DNA from: Sulfurospirillum multivorans DSM 12446
GTDB taxonomy: Bacteria; Campylobacterota; Campylobacteria; Campylobacterales; Sulfurospirillaceae
NCBI RefSeq assembly: GCF_000568815.1
Contig: NZ_CP007201.1
Coordinates: 3,047,654-3,111,653 of the forward strand
Length of the DNA: 64,000 nucleotides
Direction: 5' to 3'
This document shows, in pieces, positions 37,596-47,321 of this stretch. The notes under the pieces are model-generated. The model was not told where the DNA came from and ran no database searches. It saw only the letters and a list, made by a program, of their open reading frames with translations. The translations under genes and the position numbers were made by a program. Within the stretch, counting starts at the first letter, position 1. Every line of letters begins with the position of its first letter.

Positions 37596-40481
37596 TTATA
37601 ACATGTGCGCTTGATTTTTCAATAAGAGCTCCACATCGTGCGCAGGTATGGGTTTGCTAAAGAGATACCCTTGCATCAATTCACACCCACTGCTGTAAAT
37701 AAACTCTTTTTGCCCTTTCGTCTCCACACCTTCTGCAAGCACCTTAAGCCCAAGCCCACGGCCAAGTTCAATGATGGTGCGTGCAATCGCGCGATCTGCC
37801 CCACTCTCTTCGAGATTTTGCACAAAACTTTGGTCAATTTTAAGCTTTGTGATCGGAAGTTGCTTCAGGTACGCCAAAGAGGAGTGCCCTGTTCCAAAAT
37901 CGTCGATGGAAATGTCTACGCCCAGTTCTCGAAAACGCTTTAAAAGGGCGATGGATTTGGAGGTATCTTTCATAATAAACCGCTCCACAATCTCCATCTC
38001 AATCCATTCAGGCTTACAGCCGCTCTCCCGTAAACTTTGAATCATAAACGCGACTAACCCCGCAGATTCGAGCTGTTTTCCTGCGATATTGATCGCCGTT
38101 TTACCAGGATCAAGGCCCATGTCATACCATGCTTTAATTTGGCGCATGACCTCTTTGATGACCCAATTACCAATCTCAACGATCAGTTCGCTCTCTTCAG
38201 CAATGTGAATAAAATACCCTGGTGCGGTAAGGCCTCTGGTCGGATGATTCCACCGTATCAACGCTTCAAATCCCACAATTTTATCGGTCTGAAGGTTAAT
38301 CTGCGGTTGATAAAAAATAACAAATTCATCATTGGCAAGTGCTTTATTTAAACTTTTTTCCACTTCCAGATGTTCATTGGTCTCTTCGTTCATCTCTTGG
38401 TCAAAAAAGACGTAGCGATTGCGCCCTTTTGATTTGGCTTTATACATGGCAATATCGGCATTTTTAAGCAGTTTGCTCGCCGTTTCACCGTCATTTGGGT
38501 ACACACTCACCCCAATACTCATCGTGATTTTAAAGCTCTCATTCCCTAGAAAAAAGGGCTCTTGAAAGGCACCAACCAGTTTTTTAATCGCAATAAAAAT
38601 ATCGCTCACATCTTTACAGCCATCGAGCAAGACGATAAACTCATCCCCACTCAGACGCGCTACCGTATCGGTCTCACGCACACTGCTCTGCATCCGTCCT
38701 GCAATCGTTTTTAAAAGCATATCGCCCGCGTCATGTCCCAAGGAGTCATTGACACTTTTAAATTTATCGACATCCACAAACATCACGCCTAACACTTTGT
38801 TATCACGACTCGCTTTTTTGATCGACTGGGTGAGTCTGTCTTGCAGAAGATTGCGGTTGGGAAGCCCAGTGAGCGTATCGTGTTCTACTTGATGAATTAA
38901 GAGTTTTTTCTGCTTTTTATTCTCTTCCTCAAGCTCTTTACGCATCGTAATATCTCGTACCGAACAGTGCTAGATGATGCCTTTATCCATGCGAATCGTT
39001 GTCATCATCACACTGATCCAAAACAGCGCTCCATCACACGCCCTTGCTTGCCACTCAAACTTATGCACCCCTTGTTGCGATGCTAACGCATTCATCCAGA
39101 GCGCTTTTTCATACGAACTTTGATCATCGGGTTGAAATTCAGGAGAGAGGTCGGAGAGGGTTACATTGATGAGCTCTTTTTTATCGCTGGCTTTAAACAT
39201 GCGTATGATGGCTTCGTTACAATCAACAAAAATACCTTCTTTGAGTAACCAAATACCATCGGCAGACTTTTGATACAGCGTTTCAAACACCAATTTTTGC
39301 TCACGAATCTGTTTATTGCTCAGCAAAAGATGATTTTCGTAGCGAGATAAAACCGATCGAAGCTTCGTTGAGATAAAAAACATAATGCCCATCACTAAAA
39401 GCATAATGATAAGGGAAACGGCTAGCATATTGATGATGGTGGATTGCATTTTAGCGCGCAGCAATTGTTCTTGCTCTAAAAGGGCATTGTTCTCCTCAAA
39501 AAGATAGGCACCGGTTCCAATTACCCATCTAAAACTTGGAATGGGGCGAATAAAAGAGATCTTGCTGCGATCCTCTGCCGTGGGATGATACGAAGCGACA
39601 TAGGTCATGAAAAAGCCCTCAAGATTTCGCTTACCCCCTTCGACAATATCTTTGATCACAGAATGCCCATTGATCACGACATCGAGTCTATTTTTCCCCA
39701 CCAACGAGTGATCACCATGGGAGATCGTGTACCCATCGTAATCGTAGGCAAAGATGTAACCGTATTCGCCATACTTGGTATTTAACAGCAGTTTTTGGGT
39801 CTCTTTTTTAATGCGCTCTCGCACTTCATCTTCATACCGACCACTGGCGACATAGATGTTTAAAGGAGAAAACTTTCGTACATAGCCTATTTTATTGCGT
39901 ACGTTTGTATCTCGAGGGTTTTTCCAAGGGTAAACTAAAGAGAAAGCCTCTTCTGCTTTAAGCCGCTCAATCCCCTCTTTGATAAAAAATCGACCGTTCT
40001 CATCTTGCTCATCAAGAAAATTTTTACCCTCTAACTCTTTATTGGCACCGTGCATGACACACGTTCCATCCAACCCAAAAACCACATAATACCCACTTAG
40101 ATCGCTAAAAAAGCGTGTATCTCGAAGTTTATTTTTGATTTTTTGCAAGATCTGTTCACGGGGGAGATTAGGGTTTTCGGTATAAATATCATTGATAATT
40201 TGATACGAAAGATTAACAATATTTTTGATCTCGTCTCTGGCTTCACGCATGATAAATTTCTCATTTTCATTGATATATTCTATGAGTTTATCAATACGCT
40301 CTTGCGCTTGCGCTTTGGAACGTTTCACATAAGCAATGCGTGTGTTATCAAGGGATTTTTGGTACTCCGCGCGCTCTGCGGTGATCACAATAACCAACGT
40401 AATCGAGAAAGTCAGCAAAATGGCAAACGCTGGCAAAAAAACAATCCATTTGGTAATATTTTGTTTCTTTAAGCTCAGCAA
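37596..40481 (-). pseudogene. Cache-PAS-GGDEF-EAL c-di-GMP protein interrupted by an in-frame amber codon
   Basis: Two open segments (40481-38970 and 38945-37596) lie in the same frame, separated by TAG at 38970-38972 and eight sense codons reading HCSVRDIT. Together they give about 961 residues: a membrane segment, a two-part Cache sensor (WVIGTGAYLF), a second membrane segment near 358-380, a PAS domain (about 395-510), GGDEF with SGDEF, and EAL (FEALIRW, EIVERF). The PAS-to-GGDEF junction CSVRDITMRKELE is the normal linker, so the stop is a point change. It is either a recent nonsense mutation, read-through, or a sequence error. The second half has its own ATG (38943-38945) and could be made separately. 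Confidence 0.85.
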
Positions 40482-40504
40482 TGCGCACTCCAGCCTGATA
40501 AGGA

Positions 40505-41098
40505 TTATTTTATGGTTATTACTTTATCAAAATTTTCTAAAATTTTGGCTACCCTTTTCTGCCATAGCTCCCTAAACAGCACTTTTTCTGATTCATCCAA
40601 GGTTTTCGTGAGTAATTTTTGCATCAAAGGCTGTAGGCTCGGGTCTGACTCAATCTTCTGAGGGTCATACGCCACATCCACAAAGGCTTGTGTATCCATG
40701 CGAAGCATCCTTACATGTAAAGGAATATCTGCGTTAAAAACCATCAAATCGTTACGCTTATACGCACCTCCAAGCCCTTTAAATCCCCATGAATCCGTAG
40801 CACCCGTGATGAGGGAAAACGCATTGGCGATCACGCCCGTTGTTCCTTCATTTTGGCGCTCTTTAAACCATACTTTTACCGAGCCTCGCTCTGGTAGGCT
40901 GTGAGGATAAAGCGCTTTAAGCCCTTCTCTCATCATCAGATACGCTCCTGCCATCGTAGGGCAGCTGTGCCCTGCACTTTTGACCACATCGCCGTAGCTA
41001 AACGTTATTTTCCCCTCTTCAAAGGCACCTAAAGCTTCAGAAAGTGGGTCATAGAGCGTTATAGAGTCTGTTGTATCAAAAAAAGTAGGGTATTTCAT
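40505..41098 (-). CDS. FmdE-like protein
   Basis: This 197-residue protein resembles the FmdE fold found in formylmethanofuran dehydrogenase subunit E and stand-alone relatives: YGDVVKSAGHSCPTMAGAYLMM has the His/Cys pair and the TTGVIANAFSLITGATDSWGF region follows, with GLGGAY near the middle. Stand-alone FmdE-like proteins occur in many anaerobes and their reaction is not settled. It has no signal peptide. It is preceded by A+T-rich sequence and the repeat family 1 copy B. Confidence 0.55.
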   Translation of the reverse strand: MKYPTFFDTTDSITLYDPLSEALGAFEEGKITFSYGDVVKSAGHSCPTMAGAYLMMREGLKALYPHSLPERGSVKVWFKERQNEGTTGVIANAFSLITGATDSWGFKGLGGAYKRNDLMVFNADIPLHVRMLRMDTQAFVDVAYDPQKIESDPSLQPLMQKLLTKTLDESEKVLFRELWQKRVAKILENFDKVITIK

Positions 41099-41178
41099 AG
41101 GTTGCTCCTTGTTATTTAGTAACGATTTTAATACAATTTAAAAACAAAGTCATTGATCTAAATTGTGTGACACGAATG

Positions 41179-41287
41179 TTCTTGCAAAATTCATTTTGCA
41201 AGAAGGTAGAGCACCAAAGGTGCGTGGGCATTCTGCCGAAGAAAACCCAGTGTTAACGTAGTCTTTAGAGCTTTGCTTTAAAGACGT
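41179..41287. repeat. Intergenic repeat family 1, copy B
   Basis: This element matches copy A (35663) in order: hairpin TTCTTGCAAAAT/ATTTTGCAAGAA, then AGCACCAAAGGTGCGTGGG, CATTCTGCCGAAG, CAGTGTTAACGTAGTCTTT and GAGCTTTGCTTTAAAGACGT. It lacks about 20 bases present in A between the last two blocks. The stem bases of the first hairpin differ from copy A yet still pair. It lies between divergent genes. Confidence 0.85.
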
Positions 41288-41322
41288 ATTAAGAATTCTA
41301 TATAAAAAGCAAAAGGTGCAGG

Positions 41323-41946
41323 ATGCAAGCATTTTGGAATGCCAAGTTTCAAACAAAAAATCTCATTTATGGGGAAGCACCCAACAACTTTATCAAAGAA
41401 AATGCAGACCTTTTTTTAAATCTCAAAACCGTGATGTGTCTGGGCGAAGGGGAAGGACGCAATGCCATCTTTCTTGCCGACAAGGGACTTGAAGTCGAAG
41501 CCCTTGATATTTCCGATATAGCCTTGCTTAAACTGCGCAGACGGGCGAAAGAGAGTTATATTTTTGTTAAAACGCGCCACACGCTGTTGGAGTATTGGGA
41601 GCCAGATCAACTCTATGATGCCGTGGTGTGTACCTACCTTCATCTGCCCAAAGAGAACCAAAACATGCTGTTTGAAAAATCACTCGAAGCGCTGGCTCCG
41701 CATGGCTATTTTGTTGCGGAACTGTTCAGTGAGAGTCAGATTCATTTTGAAAGTGGCGGGCCTAAAAATATCGCACTCCTGTATGATCTCAACGATATTT
41801 TAGATATCGCAAAAACGCTTCCGTGCAAAATTCTCAAACTCTCCCAAGAGGTCATCGTCTTAAACGAAGGTGACAAACATGTCGGACGGGCGAGTGTGAT
41901 TCGCATTATTTTGCAAAAGCTCGATCACTCTCCAATCGTTCCATAA
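41323..41946 (+). CDS. Class I SAM methyltransferase (TehB-like)
   Basis: This 207-residue protein begins FWNAKFQTKNLIYGEAPN and has SAM motif I in VMCLGEGEGRNAIFLA, motif II acid in EALDIS and YDAVVCTYLHLP. This start and motif order match small TehB-like/thiopurine-type methyltransferases of Proteobacteria. The substrate is unknown; such proteins may act on tellurite, selenite or small thiols. It ends overlapping the convergent lipoprotein gene by 22 bases. Confidence 0.75.
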   Translation: MQAFWNAKFQTKNLIYGEAPNNFIKENADLFLNLKTVMCLGEGEGRNAIFLADKGLEVEALDISDIALLKLRRRAKESYIFVKTRHTLLEYWEPDQLYDAVVCTYLHLPKENQNMLFEKSLEALAPHGYFVAELFSESQIHFESGGPKNIALLYDLNDILDIAKTLPCKILKLSQEVIVLNEGDKHVGRASVIRIILQKLDHSPIVP

Positions 41947-42467
41947 TAACGACTTCGCTCTAAATTTTCAACCCATTTGTACTCAGGATCATCGCCCAAT
42001 TTTGCCCAGTAAAGCACGCCTGAATTGCGCCATGGATCGATCAAGATGCCTGTGGAAAAAGACGCGCCTTTCGCAACCACGACGACGGAGTTGTGTTCAT
42101 TAAATTCACCCTTATTCGCGACACCCCAGCGCAGATCAAAACTTTGGTATTTGAGGTTTTTCAGATGGGTGATCATATCTTCGCTCCACTCGTAGCAGAG
42201 TCCTCGTTCTTTGAGCCCTGTGTTGATCAAAAAATTGTGAAAGGTTGGCGGATAAACAAGCCCGTAACGTTCCGCCAAAATCTGCGGATAAAGCAGTGCT
42301 TCGTACGCAAACATGCGCGCCTCTTGATAGTCCACTGTGTCGCTTAAATGTGTCAGTTCACTGGTCAGTGCGGAGACACTATTGGGCGTTACATGTAAAG
42401 CGTCTTGCTTGGCACTACAGCCTGCAAAAAGAAGCGAAAAGACGAGAAGAAAAAGGAACTGTTTCAT
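41925..42467 (-). CDS. Lipoprotein of unknown function
   Basis: This 180-residue protein has a lipoprotein signal peptide with lipobox FAGC at residues 15-18. I do not recognise the mature domain; it has YQEARMFAYEAL, GLCYEWSEDM, WGVANKGEFNEHNSVV and LIDPWRNSG, with a Cys, His and Asp that could be a papain-like or transglutaminase-like triad. It overlaps the upstream phosphoesterase gene by ATGA, so the two are co-transcribed. A TTACATGTAA copy near the 5' end encodes ALHVTP. Confidence 0.75.
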   Translation of the reverse strand: MKQFLFLLVFSLLFAGCSAKQDALHVTPNSVSALTSELTHLSDTVDYQEARMFAYEALLYPQILAERYGLVYPPTFHNFLINTGLKERGLCYEWSEDMITHLKNLKYQSFDLRWGVANKGEFNEHNSVVVVAKGASFSTGILIDPWRNSGVLYWAKLGDDPEYKWVENLERSRYYGTIGE

Positions 42468-43588
42468 GCTTTTTTGACTTTGAGAGTAAGTTTGATGATT
42501 TCACTCGGAGCTAAAATACGCACCGCTGGTCCCCAATAACCCGCCCCATTGCTGACAAAAATTTGGGTCTGTTTGGAATGCTGATACAGCCCACTGAGGT
42601 AAGGCTGATCTAAAAGCACTAACAGTCCAAACGGGAAAATCTGCCCACCATGCGTATGCCCGCTTAGGATGAGATCGATCTTTTCATCGTTGATCTCGTT
42701 AACAAATTTTGGTTGATGGGCAAGCAAAATCGTCGGCAATTCTGGCTTTACATGTAAAAGCGCTTTGGCAAGATCGGGTGGCTCAAAATCGAAACGTTTG
42801 CCCATCATATCCATGACACCGGCAAGGTTGATCGTGTGGTTAATGACGATGGAGCGGTTGGAGAGCACGTGCACGCCCAAAGAGCGAACATGATCCATAA
42901 TCGCGTTGACCCCGTAAAAATATTCATGATTCCCCGGCACATAGTACACGCCTAAACGACTTTCGATGGAACTTAGGGAGTCGAGTTTATCGCCAATTTG
43001 ACCCACGGGCATGTCGACTAAATCGCCTGTAATCACGACAATATCAGCATCCAGTGTATTGATCTGCTTCACCACGTCATCCATAAACGCTTTGCCAAGG
43101 GTTTTGCCAATGTGCAAATCGGTGATCTGCACAATACTCAACTCCGATGCTAACCCGTTAATAAAAACATCGACCTCTTTAATGCGAGGCGCTTTCATGC
43201 CATTAATAAACCCTTTGGCGATATACGAAAACGCCAAAATAAGCATCGTAACATCAAAAACCATCTTGATAAACAGCCGCCTGGAGTAGTCATGAGGGAT
43301 TTTCGCATAAGGAATATGAAATAGATCGTACACAATCGCCACACAAAAGAGCATAAACGAAACACCGATCATCGCGGAAAAGAGCAGGTACAAAATCGGA
43401 TCAAGATTGTCCAAACGCAAGACGGCAAAGTAAAAAATTTCGCACAGCGTCATAAGAACCATCAGCCATTTGATCACGCCTTGAATCTTGCAAAAAATGT
43501 CCAAGCGCTTTAAAAAGCGCTTGTAACTGTAAAAATTAATGAGGGAAAGCACCGCGATGGCGGCAAATGCGAACGAGAGGCGAAACAT
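42464..43588 (-). CDS. Membrane-anchored metallophosphoesterase
   Basis: This 374-residue protein has four or so N-terminal membrane segments (residues 1-130) and a calcineurin-like phosphoesterase domain: QITDLHIGKTLG, VVITGDLVDMP, YYVPGNHEYFYG, LLAHQP and ILSGHTHGGQIFP are the five metal-binding motifs. Similar YaeI/YkuE-type proteins hydrolyse UDP-sugar lipids or phosphodiesters at the membrane. It starts 15 bases after the AGCS gene and overlaps the lipoprotein gene. Confidence 0.88.
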   Translation of the reverse strand: MFRLSFAFAAIAVLSLINFYSYKRFLKRLDIFCKIQGVIKWLMVLMTLCEIFYFAVLRLDNLDPILYLLFSAMIGVSFMLFCVAIVYDLFHIPYAKIPHDYSRRLFIKMVFDVTMLILAFSYIAKGFINGMKAPRIKEVDVFINGLASELSIVQITDLHIGKTLGKAFMDDVVKQINTLDADIVVITGDLVDMPVGQIGDKLDSLSSIESRLGVYYVPGNHEYFYGVNAIMDHVRSLGVHVLSNRSIVINHTINLAGVMDMMGKRFDFEPPDLAKALLHVKPELPTILLAHQPKFVNEINDEKIDLILSGHTHGGQIFPFGLLVLLDQPYLSGLYQHSKQTQIFVSNGAGYWGPAVRILAPSEIIKLTLKVKKA

Positions 43589-43603
43589 GCTTTTACGTTT
43601 TCC

Positions 43604-44935
43604 TTACTTGAGGCTCTCAAAATAGCGCTTACTCTCAGCCGAAATGACTTTGGAGAGCAGCAGAAGCGCTATGAGGTTAGGAATCGCCATCAAACCATTG
43701 GTGAGGTCTGAAAAATTCCATACAAATTCGAGTTTCAGCATCGAGCCGACCATGACGCCTGCGATAAATAAAACACGATATAAGCGGATGAAACGCTCAC
43801 CAAAAATATATTCAAATGCTTTTTCACCGTAATAACTCCAACCCAAAATCGTTGAATAGGCAAACAGTACGGTTGAGAGAATCACCACAGCCCCACCAAA
43901 AGAGCCAAGATAGAGCTGAAAACTCTGCATGGTAAGGGCACTCGGACTTACCCCTTGTTGCCAAAAGGGAGAGATCAAGATAATCAGTGCTGTCATCGTA
44001 CAAACAACCAACGTATCAATAAACGTTTGAGTCATGCTGACCAATGCTTGACGCACAGGATCGTTCGTTTTAGCCGCCGCTGCTGCAATAGGAGCAGATC
44101 CAAGTCCTGATTCGTTGGAGAAGACACCACGCGCCACACCATAGCGAATCGCTGCTGCCATCGTAGCACCTACAAATCCACCACCTGCGGCAATAGGATT
44201 GAACGCATGGTAAAAGATAAGGCTAAAGGCATCCCCTAATTTATCAAAATTCATCGCTAAAATTACCAAAGAGACAGAGACATACACTAAGATCATAAAC
44301 GGTACCAGAAAAGAGGTAAAGTTACCAATCGACTTAATGCCACCTAAAATAACCACTGCGGTTAACGTAAGCAGAACCACACCCGTAATCCATGTTGGAA
44401 TAGCCATTTCCGTGTATAAAATTTGCGCAACCGCATTGGCTTGGGTCATATTGCCAATACCAAATGCCGCAATGGCGGTAAAAATAGCAAATGCCATACC
44501 CAATTTTGGCATATTAAGACCATAGGTAAGGTAGTACATCGGTCCACCCTTAAAGCCGTGATGATGACCCTTTTGACGGTATTTTACCGCTAAAACCGCC
44601 TCAGAGTATTTCGTTGCCATACCCACAAGCCCTGTCATCCACATCCAAAAAACAGCCCCAGGGCCGCCAAGCGTAATCGCGGTTGCAACACCCACAATGT
44701 TACCAATGCCAACCGTTGCCGCAAGAGCAGTCATGAGTGCAGCAAAGTGACTGATTTCACCCTCGCCATCATGCTCTTTGTGAAAAATAAGCTTTAACGC
44801 ATGCGGCAATGCCCAAAACTGCATCCCTTTTAAAATAATCGTCAAGTAAATTCCCGTACCAACCAACAAAACCAACATAGGAGCACCCCAAACAATGCCT
44901 GAAAGGGTTGCTACCCATTTTTCAATCATCTCCAT
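43604..44935 (-). CDS. Sodium:alanine symporter (AGCS family)
   Basis: This 443-residue inner-membrane protein has about ten membrane segments and AGCS family motifs: ATVGIGNIVGVATAITLGGPGAVFWMW split across the first half, GGPMYYL, SNESGLGSAPIAAAAAKT and VFWMWMTG. AGCS carriers import alanine or glycine with Na+. It lies between uraA and the phosphoesterase gene at short distances (16 and 15 bases). Confidence 0.92.
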   Translation of the reverse strand: MEMIEKWVATLSGIVWGAPMLVLLVGTGIYLTIILKGMQFWALPHALKLIFHKEHDGEGEISHFAALMTALAATVGIGNIVGVATAITLGGPGAVFWMWMTGLVGMATKYSEAVLAVKYRQKGHHHGFKGGPMYYLTYGLNMPKLGMAFAIFTAIAAFGIGNMTQANAVAQILYTEMAIPTWITGVVLLTLTAVVILGGIKSIGNFTSFLVPFMILVYVSVSLVILAMNFDKLGDAFSLIFYHAFNPIAAGGGFVGATMAAAIRYGVARGVFSNESGLGSAPIAAAAAKTNDPVRQALVSMTQTFIDTLVVCTMTALIILISPFWQQGVSPSALTMQSFQLYLGSFGGAVVILSTVLFAYSTILGWSYYGEKAFEYIFGERFIRLYRVLFIAGVMVGSMLKLEFVWNFSDLTNGLMAIPNLIALLLLSKVISAESKRYFESLK

Positions 44936-44951
44936 CTAACTTCCTTACCTA

Positions 44952-46205
44952 TTATTCACTGATATGATGCCCTTTTGGCAACACTAAATTAAGCACGATG
45001 CCCACAATCGCACCTAAACCAATACCACTAAATGCAACACCACCCAGATCGACGACCATACCACCAATGGCTAAAACCAAAATCATTGAGACGATGATCA
45101 TATTGCGAGGATCGTTCATATCGACTTTTTCTCGCACCATCGTGCCTAAACCAATGGAAGCGATAATGCCAAAAAGAAGCAATAAAATGCCTCCCATTAC
45201 GGGTACGGGAATCGTCGCCAAAAGACCACCTAGTTTTCCCACAAACGCTAACACAATGGCAAAAAGTGCTGCCCATGTCATAATGGCAGGATTGAATGCT
45301 TTGGTAATGGTCACCGCACCCGTCACTTCGGAGTAGGTCGTATTTGGAGGTCCACCCAGCATAGAAGCCGCCGTGGTTGCAATCGCATCGCCCAAAAGGG
45401 TCGTTTTCAAACCGGGCTTTTTCAAATAATCGGTTTTTGTCACATTGCTGATCGTTAAAATACCACCAACATGTTCCACCGCTGGGGCAATCGCAATCGG
45501 TAAAATATAGATAATCGCTTCAAGATTCCATTCCGGTGTTACAAAATTTGGTATTGCAAACCATGCCGCTTTGGCTACTGAGTCAAAACTGACAATGCCC
45601 AAGATTAATGAAACCGAGTACCCTGCAATGATGCCACACAAAATAGGCAATAATTTAAGCACGCCTTTACCTAAAAGTGCCACCAAAAGCGTTACAATAA
45701 GTGCTGACATCGAAACCATCATCGCTTGATGCAGAGGCACTAAAACAATCGCGCCATCGCCTGTTTTCCCCATCGCCATATTGACCGCCACGGGAGAGAG
45801 GATCAAACCAATCGTCATAATGACAGGGCCTACGACAACGGCTGGGAAAATTTTATGTAAAAAGTCTGAGCCTTTAATACGTACAAGAACACTGAGGAAA
45901 AAGTAGAACAAACCCGCCGCCGCAAGACCACACATCGTGCCTGCAAGTCCCCATGTTTTAAGCCCGTAAATAATCGGCGCGATAAACGAAAACGAAGACG
46001 CCAAGAAAATTGGAGGAATCTGCTCGCGCGTAGTAAGTTGAAACAGAAGCGTTCCAAACCCTGCGGTAAAAAGCGCAACGTTAGGATCAAGCCCTGTCAA
46101 AATGGGAACTAAAACCAACGCCCCAAAAGCAACAAATAAGAACTGCAAACCAATAATGCTGTCCCTGAGTCTAAAATTATAGTCTGTCTTGTGTAACATT
46201 GACAC
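44952..46205 (-). CDS. uraA: Uracil-xanthine permease (NCS2 family)
   Basis: This 417-residue inner-membrane nucleobase:cation symporter has about 12-14 membrane segments, the QHLFAMFG-equivalent N-terminal region replaced by IIGLQFLFVAFGALV, and the NCS2 motif region AIAPAVEHVGGILTISNVT plus GGPPNTTYSE, which forms the substrate site in UraA. The uracil specificity is inferred from similarity to UraA. A TTACATGTAA copy lies in the 45-base gap to dxr. Confidence 0.88.
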   Translation of the reverse strand: MSMLHKTDYNFRLRDSIIGLQFLFVAFGALVLVPILTGLDPNVALFTAGFGTLLFQLTTREQIPPIFLASSFSFIAPIIYGLKTWGLAGTMCGLAAAGLFYFFLSVLVRIKGSDFLHKIFPAVVVGPVIMTIGLILSPVAVNMAMGKTGDGAIVLVPLHQAMMVSMSALIVTLLVALLGKGVLKLLPILCGIIAGYSVSLILGIVSFDSVAKAAWFAIPNFVTPEWNLEAIIYILPIAIAPAVEHVGGILTISNVTKTDYLKKPGLKTTLLGDAIATTAASMLGGPPNTTYSEVTGAVTITKAFNPAIMTWAALFAIVLAFVGKLGGLLATIPVPVMGGILLLLFGIIASIGLGTMVREKVDMNDPRNMIIVSMILVLAIGGMVVDLGGVAFSGIGLGAIVGIVLNLVLPKGHHISE

Positions 46206-46250
46206 CTCACTATGGAAATTTTGTGTGTTTGAAAATCTTTACATGTAAAA

Positions 46251-47321
46251 CTAAAACGATAAGCAGTAACGACGAACTTCACGGTCAATCTCAAAAACCT
46301 CATCCAAACTCTTAGGAATCGCATCTTCAAAGTGTCGATACGCTTTAATCGTTCGCTCTGCCAGTTCTAAAATGGTAATTTCTTGGTTGAAAAACTTGGT
46401 AATGCCCACTTCATTGGCAGCATTGATCACAACACCGCGCGTTGGATGTGCTAATACGTCGTCTTTAATCTCCCAAATCGGATAGCGTGCTGGCTCAATT
46501 TTTTGAAACGAGAATGAGCCAATGGAAGCTAAATCAATGGAAGGTAAGATCGGCTCTTCAACTTCACCTAAAAGGGCAAAAGCGATAGGAAGTTTCATAT
46601 CGGCTGCGGCTAAATGTGCGGTGGTACTGCCATCTTGAAAATCAACAAAGGCGTGAATCAACGACTTAGGCTCAATGATGGCATCCAGCTTGTCAACGCC
46701 AAACAGCCATTTGGCCTCCAAAAGTTCAAAAAGTTTATTGGTCATCGTTGCACTATCGATGGTAATTTTTGCGCCCATACTCCAGTTGGGATGTTTGAGG
46801 GCATCTTGAAAGGATTTTTGAGCAAGTTCATTGAGTGGTGTGTCACGAAACGCTCCACCGCTTGCCGTAATCGTCATGCCACGAACGGGACGTTTACCTA
46901 AAAGATACCACAGTCCAAAATGCTCACTGTCAATCGGCGTAATATGAGACGTGTCGAGCAGATGCCCTGCGACAACAAGGGATTCTTTATTGGCAAGGGC
47001 AAGGCGTTTTCCAAGGCGCAAAGCTTCGATGCTAGGAGCGAGCCCTACAAAACCGACCAAAGCATTCACCACTAAAAAACTTTCTGTTTTTTGAAGCAGT
47101 TCTAAAATGCCCGCTTGCCCAACAAGGACATTGGGATGATTCACCAAAGCGCGATCGTTTGCATCATGGATTGCGACATATTTGGGTTGGTGCTCTTTTA
47201 TCTGCTCGTTGAGAAGTGCTATGTTTTTGCCTGCAACCAGTGCTTCCACCGTAATGCCAAAGCGTTTGGCGATCAGGAGCGCGTTAACGCCAATGGAGCC
47301 TGTTGAGCCTAGAAGTACCAC
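46251..47321 (-). CDS. dxr: 1-deoxy-D-xylulose 5-phosphate reductoisomerase
   Basis: This enzyme makes 2-C-methyl-D-erythritol 4-phosphate in the non-mevalonate isoprenoid pathway. It has 356 residues with the NADPH-binding LLGSTGSIGVNAL at the start, ANKESLVVAG, the metal-binding PIDSEHFGLW and ITASGGAFRDTPL. GTG at 47321 is the start and follows the cdsA stop directly. The dxr-cdsA order is conserved in Campylobacterota. Confidence 0.96.
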   Translation of the reverse strand: MVLLGSTGSIGVNALLIAKRFGITVEALVAGKNIALLNEQIKEHQPKYVAIHDANDRALVNHPNVLVGQAGILELLQKTESFLVVNALVGFVGLAPSIEALRLGKRLALANKESLVVAGHLLDTSHITPIDSEHFGLWYLLGKRPVRGMTITASGGAFRDTPLNELAQKSFQDALKHPNWSMGAKITIDSATMTNKLFELLEAKWLFGVDKLDAIIEPKSLIHAFVDFQDGSTTAHLAAADMKLPIAFALLGEVEEPILPSIDLASIGSFSFQKIEPARYPIWEIKDDVLAHPTRGVVINAANEVGITKFFNQEITILELAERTIKAYRHFEDAIPKSLDEVFEIDREVRRYCLSF

